In this document: in pieces, positions 26,105 to 35,700 of the stretch
Position numbering within the stretch: the first letter of the stretch is position 1
Layout of the letters: every line of letters starts with the position of its first letter
NCBI RefSeq assembly: GCF_028994805.1
Contig: NZ_JAJQQP010000017.1
Location: 95,562-159,561, forward strand
Reading direction: 5' to 3'
From: Promicromonospora iranensis
GTDB lineage: Bacteria; Actinomycetota; Actinomycetes; Actinomycetales; Cellulomonadaceae
Length of the DNA: 64,000 bases
The notes under the pieces: generated by a model
Told to the model about the DNA's origin: nothing
Database searches by the model: none
The model's input: only the letters and a program-made list of their open reading frames with translations
Translations under genes and position numbers: made by a program

Positions 26105-28759
26105 ATGGATGGGGTGCGGATACGGCCGGGGTGGTGGTTGATCGCAGGTAGCGTCGCGGCGGTCGCGGCGGGGATCTTCACGTTCGTTGACGACAGCGCT
26201 CCGTGGCTGGTTCTGCTTGCCTTCGCCACGGCGTGCGTCTCCCCCGCCGCACCGTTCGTGAGTCGTTGGTGGGAAGCGCGCCAGGCCCGAAGTGTGGCCC
26301 GCCAGGCTGTCATCGAGTCCTCCGCCCTGCTGCGCCAAGAAGGTGGGCCCTCCAGCTTGCTGGCTCCGGACCGGCAGGTCGTGCCGTTCCGGGGCAGGGC
26401 GGACGAGCTGGATGCGCTGGTCAGGTGGTGCGAAGGAGAAGGCTCACCGTTGCGTCTGGTCACCGGGCCTGGTGGGGTTGGCAAGAGTCGGCTTGCTGCC
26501 GAGCTCAAAGAACTGATGACTTCCGGTGGCTGGGAGTGTGTGGCCGTCGGCGAGGAACAGGAGCCGTCCATCTTGGGGCGAGTCCGCGGTGCCACGGACG
26601 ATCCGGTTCTGCTGATCGTTGATTACGCCGACACTCGCCACGAGCTCGACGACCTTGTGCGGCAGGTCGCCGCTGACCCTGTCGGCGTGCGGGTCCTGCT
26701 CATCGCGCGCAGCGCTGGTGAATGGTGGCAACGGCTGAAGGCCGGCGGACCGCAGGTCCGGGATATGATCCATGGCGCGTACGACGGCGCCGACCTCCCG
26801 GTACGCGTCGATACCGCGGTGACCGACGAGCAGATCGTCGCCGACGCCGTCGCCGCGTTCGCCCGACAGCTGGACCTCCCGGTCCCTGACTTCGAGCTGC
26901 GCGGCCGCACACCCGCACCGGGCCGCATCCTTGACCTGCACGCCGCGAGCCTGGTCGCGGTCCTGGACGCACAAAGCGGCCACACCGGGAGTGGACCGCT
27001 GGCCGTGGACGTCTCCGACATCTTGGCCGACCTGCTTGAGCATGAGCAACGGCACTGGATCGGCACGGCCGACCTCGCCGGCCTCATGCACGGACCGGAC
27101 GGTCTCACCGTCGAGCTCTTGCGCCAGATCGTCGCAGCCCTCTACGTCGCACCGCCCGCCGATGAACATGACATGCGCAGGCTCCTGGCCCGGGTCGACC
27201 CGAGTGCCGCCACGCCCAAAATCCTGCATTGGTTGCGCGACCTCTACCCGCCGCGCAACACGGAACACTGGATCGGGACCCTGCAACCGGACCGGATGGC
27301 CGAACTGCACCTCGTCAACGAGCTCAGCGCCTCGCCCGGCCTGGCCGCCGCCCTGCTCGACGATCTCGACGGCCGCAACGCCCGGCACGCTGTCGCCGTG
27401 CTCGCTCGGTCCGTCGCCGACCATTTCTCCGACCAGAAGATCCGCGCCCGTGCGCTGCGGCTCTTGGACCGGACGGTCTCCGCCCTACCTGACAGCCTCG
27501 AGCTCCTCCGGTCGGTCTCCGCAGTGATCCCCTACCCGTCCGAAGTGCTGACCCAGTCGGACCTCTCCCTGCTCAACCGGATCCTCGGCCTCATCGACCC
27601 GGCAGACGCCGCCGGACGAGCATGGGTGCTGCACGACATCGGCACGCGCCTGTACCACCTCGGGCGACGCGCCCAGGCGATCGAGCCCTTGACCGAAGCC
27701 ATCCAGGAACGACGCGCCCTGACGGGCACAGACCCGATCAAACACGGATCCGAGCTGGCAGCGTCCCTGCGCTACCTCGGCGTCGTGCTGTCCGAACTCG
27801 GACGTGCGCACGACGCCTTGCCCCCGACCATGGAAGCCGTCGAGATCGAACAGCGACTGGTCCGTGCAGACCGCGACACCTACCTCCCGTACCTCGCCCG
27901 CATCCTGTGTGACCTCGGCACGCGCTACCACGAAGCCGGCTTGCCCGGTGAAGCGATCACGCCGCTGCAAGAGTCCGTCAGGATCAACGAGCAGCTCGCC
28001 AAGGTCGATCCCGAACGAACCAACCCTCATCTGGCGCGATCCCTGATGAACCTCGCGATCGCCCTCAACCTGATCGGTCGGCCCGCCGCTGCACTGCCAC
28101 CAATCCGGAAGGCCGTCGAGATCCGCAGGGTTCTGGCGCGGGACAACCCTGACGGGGACCTCGTCTTCCTCGCCCGCGCCCTGACCGAGCTCAGCTCCTG
28201 TCTGGTGCTCAACGCCCGCCCCCAGGACGGCGCCGCGGCCGGACAGCAATCGGTGGACATCCGCCGGCAGCTCGCCGAGACGAACCCCGAACGCCACACC
28301 GCCGGCCTCGCCCTGTCCCTGCGCCAGACCGCAACGGCACTGCGCTTTGCCGGCAGCCAAGCCGAGGCCGCCCTCTACTACCGGGAGGCCATCACCATCG
28401 AACGTGGACTGGTCGCGACACATCCCGGGTCCGGGATGGCGACCGCTCTGGCTGAGTCACTCACTAGCTACGCTGCCATGCTGATCTCGCTCCAGCAACC
28501 ATCGGCAGCGCTCCCCCTCGCTCACGAAGGAGAACGATTGATCGCCTGGCGGACGAGCGAGGCCAGCCCCGCGGCGCTGCGGCCCGCGGCACGTTCCCTC
28601 TCCAACGTCCTGACGAACATCGCCGACGTCTTGGACGCCAACGAGCAAACCAGCGAAGCACAAGCACACCGACGAGAAGCCACCGCCCTCCTCGGCGGCA
28701 CCCTCTTCGAATCTCCCGCCACTGGCTTAGCAGACACACCACCCCGGCACGAGGAATGA
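26105..28759 (+). CDS. Membrane-anchored STAND NTPase with TPR-like repeats
   Basis: An 884-aa protein with the same plan as the WD40 protein at 11.7 kb. Two hydrophobic N-terminal segments (about 10-27 and 33-52) come first. A P-loop ATPase follows with Walker A TGPGGVGKSR (120-129) and Walker B LLIVDYAD (about 169-176), then helical repeats from about 480 to 860 (for example AIEPLTEAIQERRALTG, AITPLQESVRINEQLAK, ALPPIRKAVEIRRVLAR) that look like TPRs. The repeats would sense, the ATPase oligomerise; no fused effector is seen. It stands alone between a mobile-element block and repeat copy C. ATG 26105 is the first codon of the frame. Confidence 0.85.
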   Translation: MDGVRIRPGWWLIAGSVAAVAAGIFTFVDDSAPWLVLLAFATACVSPAAPFVSRWWEARQARSVARQAVIESSALLRQEGGPSSLLAPDRQVVPFRGRADELDALVRWCEGEGSPLRLVTGPGGVGKSRLAAELKELMTSGGWECVAVGEEQEPSILGRVRGATDDPVLLIVDYADTRHELDDLVRQVAADPVGVRVLLIARSAGEWWQRLKAGGPQVRDMIHGAYDGADLPVRVDTAVTDEQIVADAVAAFARQLDLPVPDFELRGRTPAPGRILDLHAASLVAVLDAQSGHTGSGPLAVDVSDILADLLEHEQRHWIGTADLAGLMHGPDGLTVELLRQIVAALYVAPPADEHDMRRLLARVDPSAATPKILHWLRDLYPPRNTEHWIGTLQPDRMAELHLVNELSASPGLAAALLDDLDGRNARHAVAVLARSVADHFSDQKIRARALRLLDRTVSALPDSLELLRSVSAVIPYPSEVLTQSDLSLLNRILGLIDPADAAGRAWVLHDIGTRLYHLGRRAQAIEPLTEAIQERRALTGTDPIKHGSELAASLRYLGVVLSELGRAHDALPPTMEAVEIEQRLVRADRDTYLPYLARILCDLGTRYHEAGLPGEAITPLQESVRINEQLAKVDPERTNPHLARSLMNLAIALNLIGRPAAALPPIRKAVEIRRVLARDNPDGDLVFLARALTELSSCLVLNARPQDGAAAGQQSVDIRRQLAETNPERHTAGLALSLRQTATALRFAGSQAEAALYYREAITIERGLVATHPGSGMATALAESLTSYAAMLISLQQPSAALPLAHEGERLIAWRTSEASPAALRPAARSLSNVLTNIADVLDANEQTSEAQAHRREATALLGGTLFESPATGLADTPPRHEE

Positions 28760-29008
28760 ACCGCATCCAACTGACCAAGGACACCGAAAAGCTCAAGAAT
28801 ACGCTTTTGGGAGTTGCACACGAGCAGGACGCCGGAACGCGTAGATCCAACGCAGCGGCACCGCACCATCCGAGTCGGAGCTAGGAGCGGTACAGGGGCA
28901 GGACGAAACAGACATGCCCCCGGTACATGCTTGCGGAGTGTGGCCAATCCAAATCCGTCGCAGCACCTGCCGACAAGCGCGACCCACCGCTCCGCCTACG
29001 GTTGCACT

Positions 29009-29158
29009 ATGACCGTCTCCGTAGAGCAGCTCGCTGAACTCGACGCGATGTTCTTCAGGGCCGCAGGCCATTGGCCGGACCGTCCGAGACTGGATCCGGT
29101 GCTCGTCGCCAAGTCCAGAGAACTCGCTGAGGCGCTCCTCGAAACCAACCAGCCCTGA
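29009..29158 (+). CDS. Small hypothetical protein, 49 aa
   Basis: Starts MTVSVEQLAELDAMFFRAAG and ends LVAKSRELAEALLETNQP: two amphipathic helices with an acidic character. No family recognised. Its composition is gene-like, but only a weak ribosome site is visible. It ends 105 bp before repeat copy C. Confidence 0.45.
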   Translation: MTVSVEQLAELDAMFFRAAGHWPDRPRLDPVLVAKSRELAEALLETNQP

Positions 29159-29263
29159 TCACGTGTCGAACTGGCATTTCCGGCGCACGCGTCCAGCGGA
29201 GCATGCCCGTTGATAGGCCGGCTCGGCACGGCGGCCGGTGAGTGCGGTTCCGGTCTTTCGAGC

Positions 29264-29430
29264 CTCAGCGCCCAATGGAAAGCACACCTTGCTGGATCGT
29301 CACCGATTCTAGCGTCGCGCACGCGGACCCGCAGGCCAGAGCGTCCCACGGCCAGTGCAGAGCAGGAGTACGCCATCGCATCGACGACGCTCGGCCCGGC
29401 GTCCGGTGTCACTTATCGGTGCAGCAATCC
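29264..29430 (+). repeat. Dispersed ~167-bp repeat, copy C
   Basis: Third copy, same orientation as A and B, running from CTCAGCGCCCAATGGAAAGC to GGTGCAGCAATCC. Its end differs from the IS end (63906-63930, reverse complement) at about 3 of 25 positions. It separates the TPR STAND gene from the toxin/immunity and FtsK remnants. The rest of 29159-29525 shows no gene. Confidence 0.85.
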
Positions 29431-29525
29431 CTTAGGCACCGCGATCGACGGTTAGCGGCCGCACGACCACACAGTCTGGGATGTGCTCAACCTCCTGCGT
29501 ACGTGTGTGGGATGCACCGACCAGA

Positions 29526-29777
29526 TCACGCCGTCCCGGCCGCGCCCCGAAGCCGTCGGGCGATCACGAAGTCATCCGCAAGAAGGCTGCCCCGAGCAGG
29601 AGAACGCGCATCGTCGAGCACAACGACTACGACCTCGGCCCCAGGATCAAGGGCGGCAGATCCGGTCTTCGTGTTGTCGATGAGTACGTCCGTCCCATCG
29701 GAGATGACTACGATCGCCCCCCAGGGCATTCGGCGATCCACTGTGGCCGTGTACTCCTGATGCAGACGAGCACTCAT
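29526..29777 (-). CDS. Probable immunity protein
   Basis: An 83-aa acidic protein (MSARLHQEYTATVDRRMPWG, then VVISDGTDVLIDNTKTG) rich in beta strands. ATG 29777 overlaps the stop of the upstream toxin-like gene (ATGA), giving tight coupling. Small size, overlap and order (toxin then partner) are the usual layout of polymorphic toxin/immunity pairs. No named immunity family is recognised. Confidence 0.5.
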   Translation of the reverse strand: MSARLHQEYTATVDRRMPWGAIVVISDGTDVLIDNTKTGSAALDPGAEVVVVVLDDARSPARGSLLADDFVIARRLRGAAGTA

Positions 29778-30487
29778 CGACCAGACACCCACCCTCTGTT
29801 CAAGGTGTGTTCACTGAAGCTACCGAGTCGGTCTACGGGAATCGCCCACTCGATCCGAGCGGCGCCCCCGGGTCCTTGCCAGTCATATCGGTAGGCGACG
29901 TCACTGAACTCATCGAGGAAGCCCGGGTGCATATCGTAGCGGACCATGCCGTCCGCGTAACCAGGCCTCCCGACGTAGTCGCCTGCGACGCTCCGTTCGC
30001 CGAAGTAAGCTGCGGCGTCACCATCTTGATGGTTGAGCGGGTTGGGCCCGCCCGCCAGTTCATCGGCCGCATTCGGCGCCTTCGGCGTGCGGTAGATCGA
30101 GATCGTCGGGACCTCGTCTGCTGCGTTCGCCTCGGCACGGAGAGCCGTCGAAACTCCCCCTGCCGTACGAGGGACGCGCAGAACCCCAACACCAACTGTT
30201 GCGATTTCCGGTCCCATGAATATCAGAGCGGCGACGTTCGTGCCAACTTCGACTTCCTCTGGGGTACTGGCGTTCTGCGCCGTCTCACTGAGATGGTGCG
30301 AAGCTGCATGGACCTTGCAGTTCTCCAACATCGTGGGGAACAGGCAGTTGAACACGAAGTTGTTGAAATGTTCGACGGGCCCCTGCGGATCACTTCCGAA
30401 GTCCGGGATGTAACCCTCGGACGTGGCTCCACTTGCAGCCGGATACACCCGCTGCAGGGCCGTCGCGCAGGACATCGTCCAGGGCAT
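29774..30487 (-). CDS. Polymorphic-toxin C-terminal region, N-terminus lost
   Basis: The frame from about 30445 down to TGA 29774-29776 reads GYIPDFGSDPQGPVEHFNNF, a hydrophobic pretoxin-like stretch (NVAALIFMGPEIATVGVGVL) and a C-terminal domain with YFGERSVAGDYVGRPGYADG and WAIPVDRLGSFSEHTLNRGW. The look is that of the variable tip of an RHS or secreted toxin; the toxin class is not assigned. The first ~15 codons (from ATG 30487) are simply the FtsK-like gene in another frame, so the true N-terminus is missing and a deletion probably joined the two genes at about 30430-30450. Expression is uncertain. Confidence 0.5.
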   Translation of the reverse strand: MPWTMSCATALQRVYPAASGATSEGYIPDFGSDPQGPVEHFNNFVFNCLFPTMLENCKVHAASHHLSETAQNASTPEEVEVGTNVAALIFMGPEIATVGVGVLRVPRTAGGVSTALRAEANAADEVPTISIYRTPKAPNAADELAGGPNPLNHQDGDAAAYFGERSVAGDYVGRPGYADGMVRYDMHPGFLDEFSDVAYRYDWQGPGGAARIEWAIPVDRLGSFSEHTLNRGWVSGR

Positions 30488-33195
30488 CGGCCGGGGTCTC
30501 GATGCGGTCCTCGGCGCTCTCCTTCATCCCGGGCAGCGCATGCATCCCGATCCCGACCAAGATCGTGCGACCGGGCCCTGTCCGGGCATGCACTTGCTCG
30601 GCGAGGGCGAACAGGCGCTCGGTGATCGCGGCCGGGGTGGTCAGGTGCTCGACGTCGCACCCGCCGGCGAAAGCCACATCCACCAGGGCACGTTTACCCG
30701 CCGCGGTCGACTTGTCTGTGGCGGTGGCGTCCAGAATCACGACTCGCGGCCGCGCCCCGCTGGACGCGTCGAGTTCTGCGGCGCCTGCGCCGGTGAGGAT
30801 TGCGGACAAGGCCAGCCCGGTCAGGACCCCGAGTGCGTCGGTGGGCCCGTCGCCGACGACCATGACCCCGGCCCCCGGCTCGTGCGTGACGGGGATCGCG
30901 GTGGGGTCCTCGGTCACCGCGACCGGCAGCCCAGCCCAGGCAACTGCTGGCCCAGGCAGGCTGACGCTCGGGGTGCTCCCACGGGGTGCATTCGTGAAGG
31001 AGGTGTCACGCAGGGACGCGGTCAGGGCGGTGGGCAGGTGTGCGGGGTCTGCCAGGTGGAACACGCGCGGCGGTCGCATGCTGCTCCCACCGGCGCGTTC
31101 CCACAGCTGGCGTCGCAGGGCGGACAGGCGTTGGTGGTCGGCGTAGGCAATCTGCACCAGTTGGTTGTCCTCGAGGTGCCCGTAGTTCGTGTTCACGATC
31201 GCCTGCCCGGGGAACCGCAGGCCCGCCGCGGCGGTGTTCCCGTTGCCGAGCACGACCTGGGAGTCCGAGACAGTGGTCTTCAGGGCGATCCTCGTGGGGG
31301 ACCTGCCCGAAGATCGCGTCGCGCTTCATCGTCAGCTTCGGCGTCCCGTCCAGGGTCTGCGTCGAGAACTCCAGGTGGATGCCGTAGGCCCGGCCGAGGC
31401 GGGCCAGTCGTTCCAGCAGGTTGATGGCTTCCTCGGCCCGGTCGTCGTCGCCGTCCAGGAGGACCTGGAACTCGTCCAGCACTGCCACGATCCGCGCGGG
31501 ACGCGGCACTGCACCGAAACTCTCCTGGGGAAAGTCGGCCAGGTCGACGACGTCAGCGGCCTTGAACATCGCCGCGCGCCGGGCAAGCTCCTCGTTCAGG
31601 TGCCGCAGCACCGCGACGCCGAACATCCGGTCGGCGTGGATCCCGAGGACCTTCACGTGCGGCAGGAAGTACTCACGCCCGGCGGCGGGGCCCAGGCGGG
31701 CGAACTCGACGCCGTGCTTGAAGTCCAGCAGGTACAGCTCCAGGTCTGCTGGGGAGTACCGCACCGCCAGGCCATGGATCAGGGTGAGCAGGAAGTTGGA
31801 CTTGCCCTGCCCGATCGCGCCGGCGACCAGGAGGTGCGGCAGGGGCGGGTTGCTGGTCCGCAACCGCACCACGACCGGGTCCTGGTCGGTGAACCCGACC
31901 ACCGTTTCGAGCCCGTCGACGACCGATGACCACCACTGGTCAGGGGATGGGAGTGTGTCGTCGAACGCGAGGGTGGGCAGCTTCGCGTCCGACGTCCGGG
32001 CCAGGATCTGGCGGACGACGGCGGGAAGGTCGCTGATCGGGTCGTCAGGGGCTACGGGGGTGTCGAAGACATCGCTGACGAAGAGGCCGTCCGTACCGGC
32101 GACAATCCCGGTGAGGTGGTCGAGCAGGGCGTCCGGGTCCACACCAGGTGCTGGCTCAGCGGTCCAGTCGTAGGTCACCAGCAGGCTGATCCCACGCTGC
32201 GCACCCGTCGCAGCCAACCGGACCAGGTTGGTCTGCGCTGCCTGGTCTATCCCTCGCGGGTAGTCCAGCACCACCAGCAGGTGGTGCGGATCCGCGCCCC
32301 TCGAGCGTGCCTGGAGTTCCCGGAACGTCGCAGCACCGGCCTGAGCCATGCGATGCCCACGCGCCGCGGAGGTCTCCACCAGCCGGGTCAGAACCCGTCG
32401 CACATCGACGTCGTCATGCACTGCACGGCCCACAACCTGCGGGAACTGCGCCGTCACCCCACCCAGCACACCCAAGATCCCCGACACAGCCGGGTCCAGG
32501 CAGTCCACCCGCACCCCGAACGCCGGCGAGGCGGCCACGGTCCGCAGCACGGTTTGCTGCACAACCCGCAACGCCGCCCTCCGGTACGCACCCGCGACCG
32601 AGTCCCGGTGCGGTGCCTCGGCACCGGCACGTCTCGACGACGCCGTCGGCCCGTAAGGGGTCCCGGACTGGTGCCCTTCTCCGGAGTCGTGCCCGCCGTG
32701 CTCGGCCGGTCGGGGTTCATCCGGTGCGGGTGAGACCTCCTCTTCCGGCACGACGCACCAGCCCGCCGTTCCCAGCAACGGGACCACCACGGGTACCCCG
32801 GTCGTCGTCTCCCCCACCCGGACGTGTCCGGCCCAGCCTGCTCTCGCAATGAGATCCTGCTGGCCCCAGCCCGGGTCGGTCGGCGCGAGGCCGGCGGCGC
32901 CGGGTGCCAGGATCCGGGCGCTGTCGATCAGATGCTGCTCCATCGCGTCCACCGGTTCGTGCGCCCGAGCACCAGGTGAGTCGTCGTTCGCTCCTCCGCT
33001 CCCGCCGCTGGCGGTGTGGCGGGATCGGTGCGCCTCACGCAGGCGAACCTCCGCGGCTCGCTGGGCCTCGAGCACGACGGAGCAGCCGGCCAGAACGAGC
33101 TGCCGTGCGGCACCGGCAAGGCCACGGATACGTTCCTCGACCACCCGCACCGGCTCCGCCCTGCCCGATCCACCGCCCGGGTTGCCGCCCGCCAT
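30390..33195 (-). pseudogene. FtsK/SpoIIIE-type ATPase, frameshifted and 3'-truncated
   Basis: From ATG 33195 (MAGGNPGGGSGRAEPVRVVE) about 630 codons encode a FtsK/SpoIIIE-domain protein: Walker A LLVAGAIGQGKSNFLLTLIH, DLELYLLDFKHGVEF and Walker B VAVLDEFQVLL. At the G-run 31296-31300 the reading must change frame (one extra base) to continue as TRIALKTTVSDSQVVLGNGN and LRFPGQAIVNTNYGHLEDNQ. The natural end is lost after LRDGPAAGVS, where toxin-gene sequence begins. Such ATPases drive DNA or protein translocation. The G5 run makes an assembly error possible for the internal shift. Confidence 0.7.
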
Positions 33196-33390
33196 CGCCG
33201 TCCCCGGAACTTGCTGACTCACCAGTGCCGCCCCCGCGCCTGTCCTCGTCCCTGCATCACAACACCCCACTGGGGCCGCGCCGGCCCAACACTCCCATAT
33301 CGCCTACCCGCCGTCGACGGAACACAGCGCAATCTCTCGCCGCGTTCAGCTCATGTGACAACGGCGGCCCGCCGTCCGTAGCAGGACGGC

Positions 33391-34403
33391 TCAGATGTCC
33401 TCGGCGCCGTCGTGGTGCTGGGTGACGGCGAGATCGCCGTGCTCGAGCGACAGGATGCGCCCCGTCAGCGAGGCGGTGCTCCCCACGGGCCGGTAGACAT
33501 GAGCGGCACGCTGAGGCATGCCGTCCTGGCCCCAGGCTTCGATGTGGTCCACCAGTGTGAGTGCTGCCTGCTCGCCGCGTGGGCCGAACCCGACCGCGCC
33601 GAGCCGGGACCCACCCTCGGTGTCGCCGGCCGGCTCGAAGCACAGCACCGCGAACGACTCGCCGTCGACGTGCCCAAGCCGCATCCACCGCCAGTCGTCT
33701 TGCTCCAGTTGGTCGTGGTCCTCGAAGGTCAGGTCCACCAGGCCCGGCAATTCGTAGGCCAGGCGGGTGCGCAGGCCGACGAACAGGCCCGGCGGCGGCA
33801 TCACCACACCCGACTGGACAAGGACCCGCTCACCAGGGAACGTCTCGGGCAAGCGGGACAGGTCGGTGCCCTGGTCCCACGAGCGGGCGACTGCCGCTGC
33901 CCCGTTCGGGCCGGTGATCCGTGCCGTGTCGGGATCGAGACCGGCAGTTCCCTGGATGTCGACGAACCCACAGACCAGCGACGACTCCCCGATCAGGAGG
34001 TCGCCCTCGTGGTGGAACGCGATCGACCAGCACTCCGAAGCATGGCGGGCACGCAGCGGGACGACCAGGACACCTCCGGGGGTCAGCTGTTCGAGCCAGG
34101 CCGGGGCGATGTCCCACACCCCGACCGTGACCACGATCGATCGAAGAGCCCCAGGCCCAGCGGCTCGGCGCCGTCGGCCTGGACGACCGTGACGCGGTCC
34201 GTGTACCCGGTGGTGTCCAGGGCGGCGCGAGCGGACTCCACGACGACGGGGTCGATGTCGACGGTCACGACCTGCCCGGTCGGGCCGACCAGCTCGGCAA
34301 GCAAGGCCGCGTTGTACCCGGCGCCGGCGCCGATCTCAAGGATCCGCATGCCGCGCTCGACGCGAGCCTGATGCAACATCCGAGCCACCAGCCTTATCTG
34401 CAC
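33391..34403 (-). pseudogene. PCMT-like methyltransferase, 5'-truncated and frameshifted
   Basis: The 5' part (34403-34140) has the SAM-binding motif RILEIGAGAGYNAALLAELV and VVTVDIDPVVVESARAAL. After LFDR the frame changes (one base missing near 34136-34142) to VTVGVWDIAPAWLEQLTPGG and VLVVPLRARH. This is the protein-L-isoaspartate methyltransferase fold. The ~250-aa extra C-terminal part recalls, from memory, PCMT-like enzymes of FxLD/lanthipeptide systems, but no precursor peptide is seen. The usual N-terminal ~80 residues are absent; upstream sequence is unrelated. It is on the same strand as the FtsK-like gene. Confidence 0.65.
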
Positions 34404-34578
34404 CTGCCAGCGCGCGGTCCGACATCTGTGTTCTGGCTAGTGCCTAGGAGCTCTGATCGCCGACCTCATTAGTCGGTGCCATCGCCGATCCTCAGCACCA
34501 CATCGCTGGGTGCTCAAGCCCTTTGGACGCGGCCCCCTTCGTCCCAGCCAGTTGCGCACAACATTGATGAGTGTCAAC

Positions 34579-34594
34579 ATAGAAGCCCATCGAT
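34579..34594. promoter_or_regulatory. ArsR-type operator (ATAGA-N6-TCGAT)
   Basis: ATAGAAGCCCATCGAT lies 18 bp upstream of the ArsR-ArsC start and 4 bp before its GAGGAGG ribosome site. The surrounding 30 bp (from 34570, AGTGTCAACATAGAAGC) is nearly the same as at 52841-52870 upstream of the CoA-disulfide reductase gene. Confidence 0.65.
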
Positions 34595-34611
34595 ACGCGA
34601 GGAGGTCGACG

Positions 34612-35643
34612 ATGACTGCTCTTACCCCGCAGAGTGCTCGCGAGGTGGAATCCCACGCGATCAGCGTGGACGCGGCGACCACCGTAGCCACCACGCTCAA
34701 GGCCCTGGCTGAACCGTTGCGGCTGCGCATGCTCTCCGCCATCGCCACCAGCCCCGCCGGTGAAATCACCGTCGGCGAGCTCGCCTCTCTGACGGAGGTG
34801 TCTCAGCCCACGGTGTCCCACCACCTCAAGGTGATGCGCGACGTCGGCCTGCTCACCGCGGACCGGCGCGGCACCTCGGTCTGGTACCGCATCAAGCCGG
34901 CCTACCGCGGGGCCGTGAACACGCTGCTGGACCGGTTCGCGCCGGCAGCCGTCGACGTCTTGGAGACGCCGCACCTGGTCGGGCTGAAGAACGTGGACCC
35001 CGCCCTTGACCGGATGGCCGTGTCTCTGGCCGAGCGGTTCCCTGGGACGCCGCCGAACGAATGTGTCCGGGTAGTGCGCGAGTCGTACACCGCGCTCGTG
35101 CGCCGAGGCGGCACGGCCTCCCACCTGATCCCGTTGACGGAGCACTTCGCGCGGCAGCGGATCATCGACGCGCAGAAGGCGCACGCCCAAGAGTCCGGTG
35201 CGGCGGGTGCCAAACACGTGCCGCAGGTGCTGTTCGTGTGCGTTGCCAACGCCGGGCGGTCACAGCTTGCCGCTGCGCTGATGCGGCACTACGCGGGCGA
35301 CCGCGTAGTGGTCCGCTCCGCCGGGTCGGCGCCTGCGGCTGACGTGCACGCAGGAGTGCGCGCGCTCCTGGAGGAACTGGGGGACTCTGCCGCAGCTGAC
35401 GCAGTGGACGACGTGACCCGCTTCTACCCCAAGCCCCTGACCGACGACGCGGTCCGCGCCGCGGACGTGGTGGTGACCATGGGCTGCGGCGACGCATGCC
35501 CGGTACTGCCCGGCAAGCGGTACGAGGACTGGGTGGTGGGTGACCCCGCCCTGGCTTCCCCTGCCGGTGTGGCCGCGATTCGTGACGACCTGGACCAGCG
35601 GGTGCGCGCCCTCCTCACTGATCTCGTGCCTCAGACCGCCTGA
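34612..35643 (+). CDS. ArsR-ArsC fusion: regulator joined to arsenate reductase
   Basis: A 343-aa protein in three parts: an ArsR-type winged helix (about 25-100, LASLTEVSQPTVSHHLKVMR), a three-helix segment (about 125-195, NECVRVVRESYTALVRRGG), and a low-molecular-weight-phosphatase ArsC (205-343) with the CX5R loop CVANAGRS (C210-R216) and the distal GCGDACPVLPGKRYEDW cysteines. ArsC reduces arsenate to arsenite using mycothiol or thioredoxin. The HTH lacks the CxC metal site of classical ArsR. ATG 34612 has GAGGAGG upstream. It is first in a run of four ars genes. Confidence 0.85.
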   Translation: MTALTPQSAREVESHAISVDAATTVATTLKALAEPLRLRMLSAIATSPAGEITVGELASLTEVSQPTVSHHLKVMRDVGLLTADRRGTSVWYRIKPAYRGAVNTLLDRFAPAAVDVLETPHLVGLKNVDPALDRMAVSLAERFPGTPPNECVRVVRESYTALVRRGGTASHLIPLTEHFARQRIIDAQKAHAQESGAAGAKHVPQVLFVCVANAGRSQLAAALMRHYAGDRVVVRSAGSAPAADVHAGVRALLEELGDSAAADAVDDVTRFYPKPLTDDAVRAADVVVTMGCGDACPVLPGKRYEDWVVGDPALASPAGVAAIRDDLDQRVRALLTDLVPQTA

Positions 35644-35700
35644 CCCGCCGCACAACCAACTTCTGCTCCACAAAAGCACCGCACAGAACTGGATAACCCT

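Noticed and set aside
15570..29430. CRISPR array or repeat-spacer structure
   Set aside because: The three long repeats are kilobases apart and separated by genes; no short regularly spaced repeats were found anywhere in the window.
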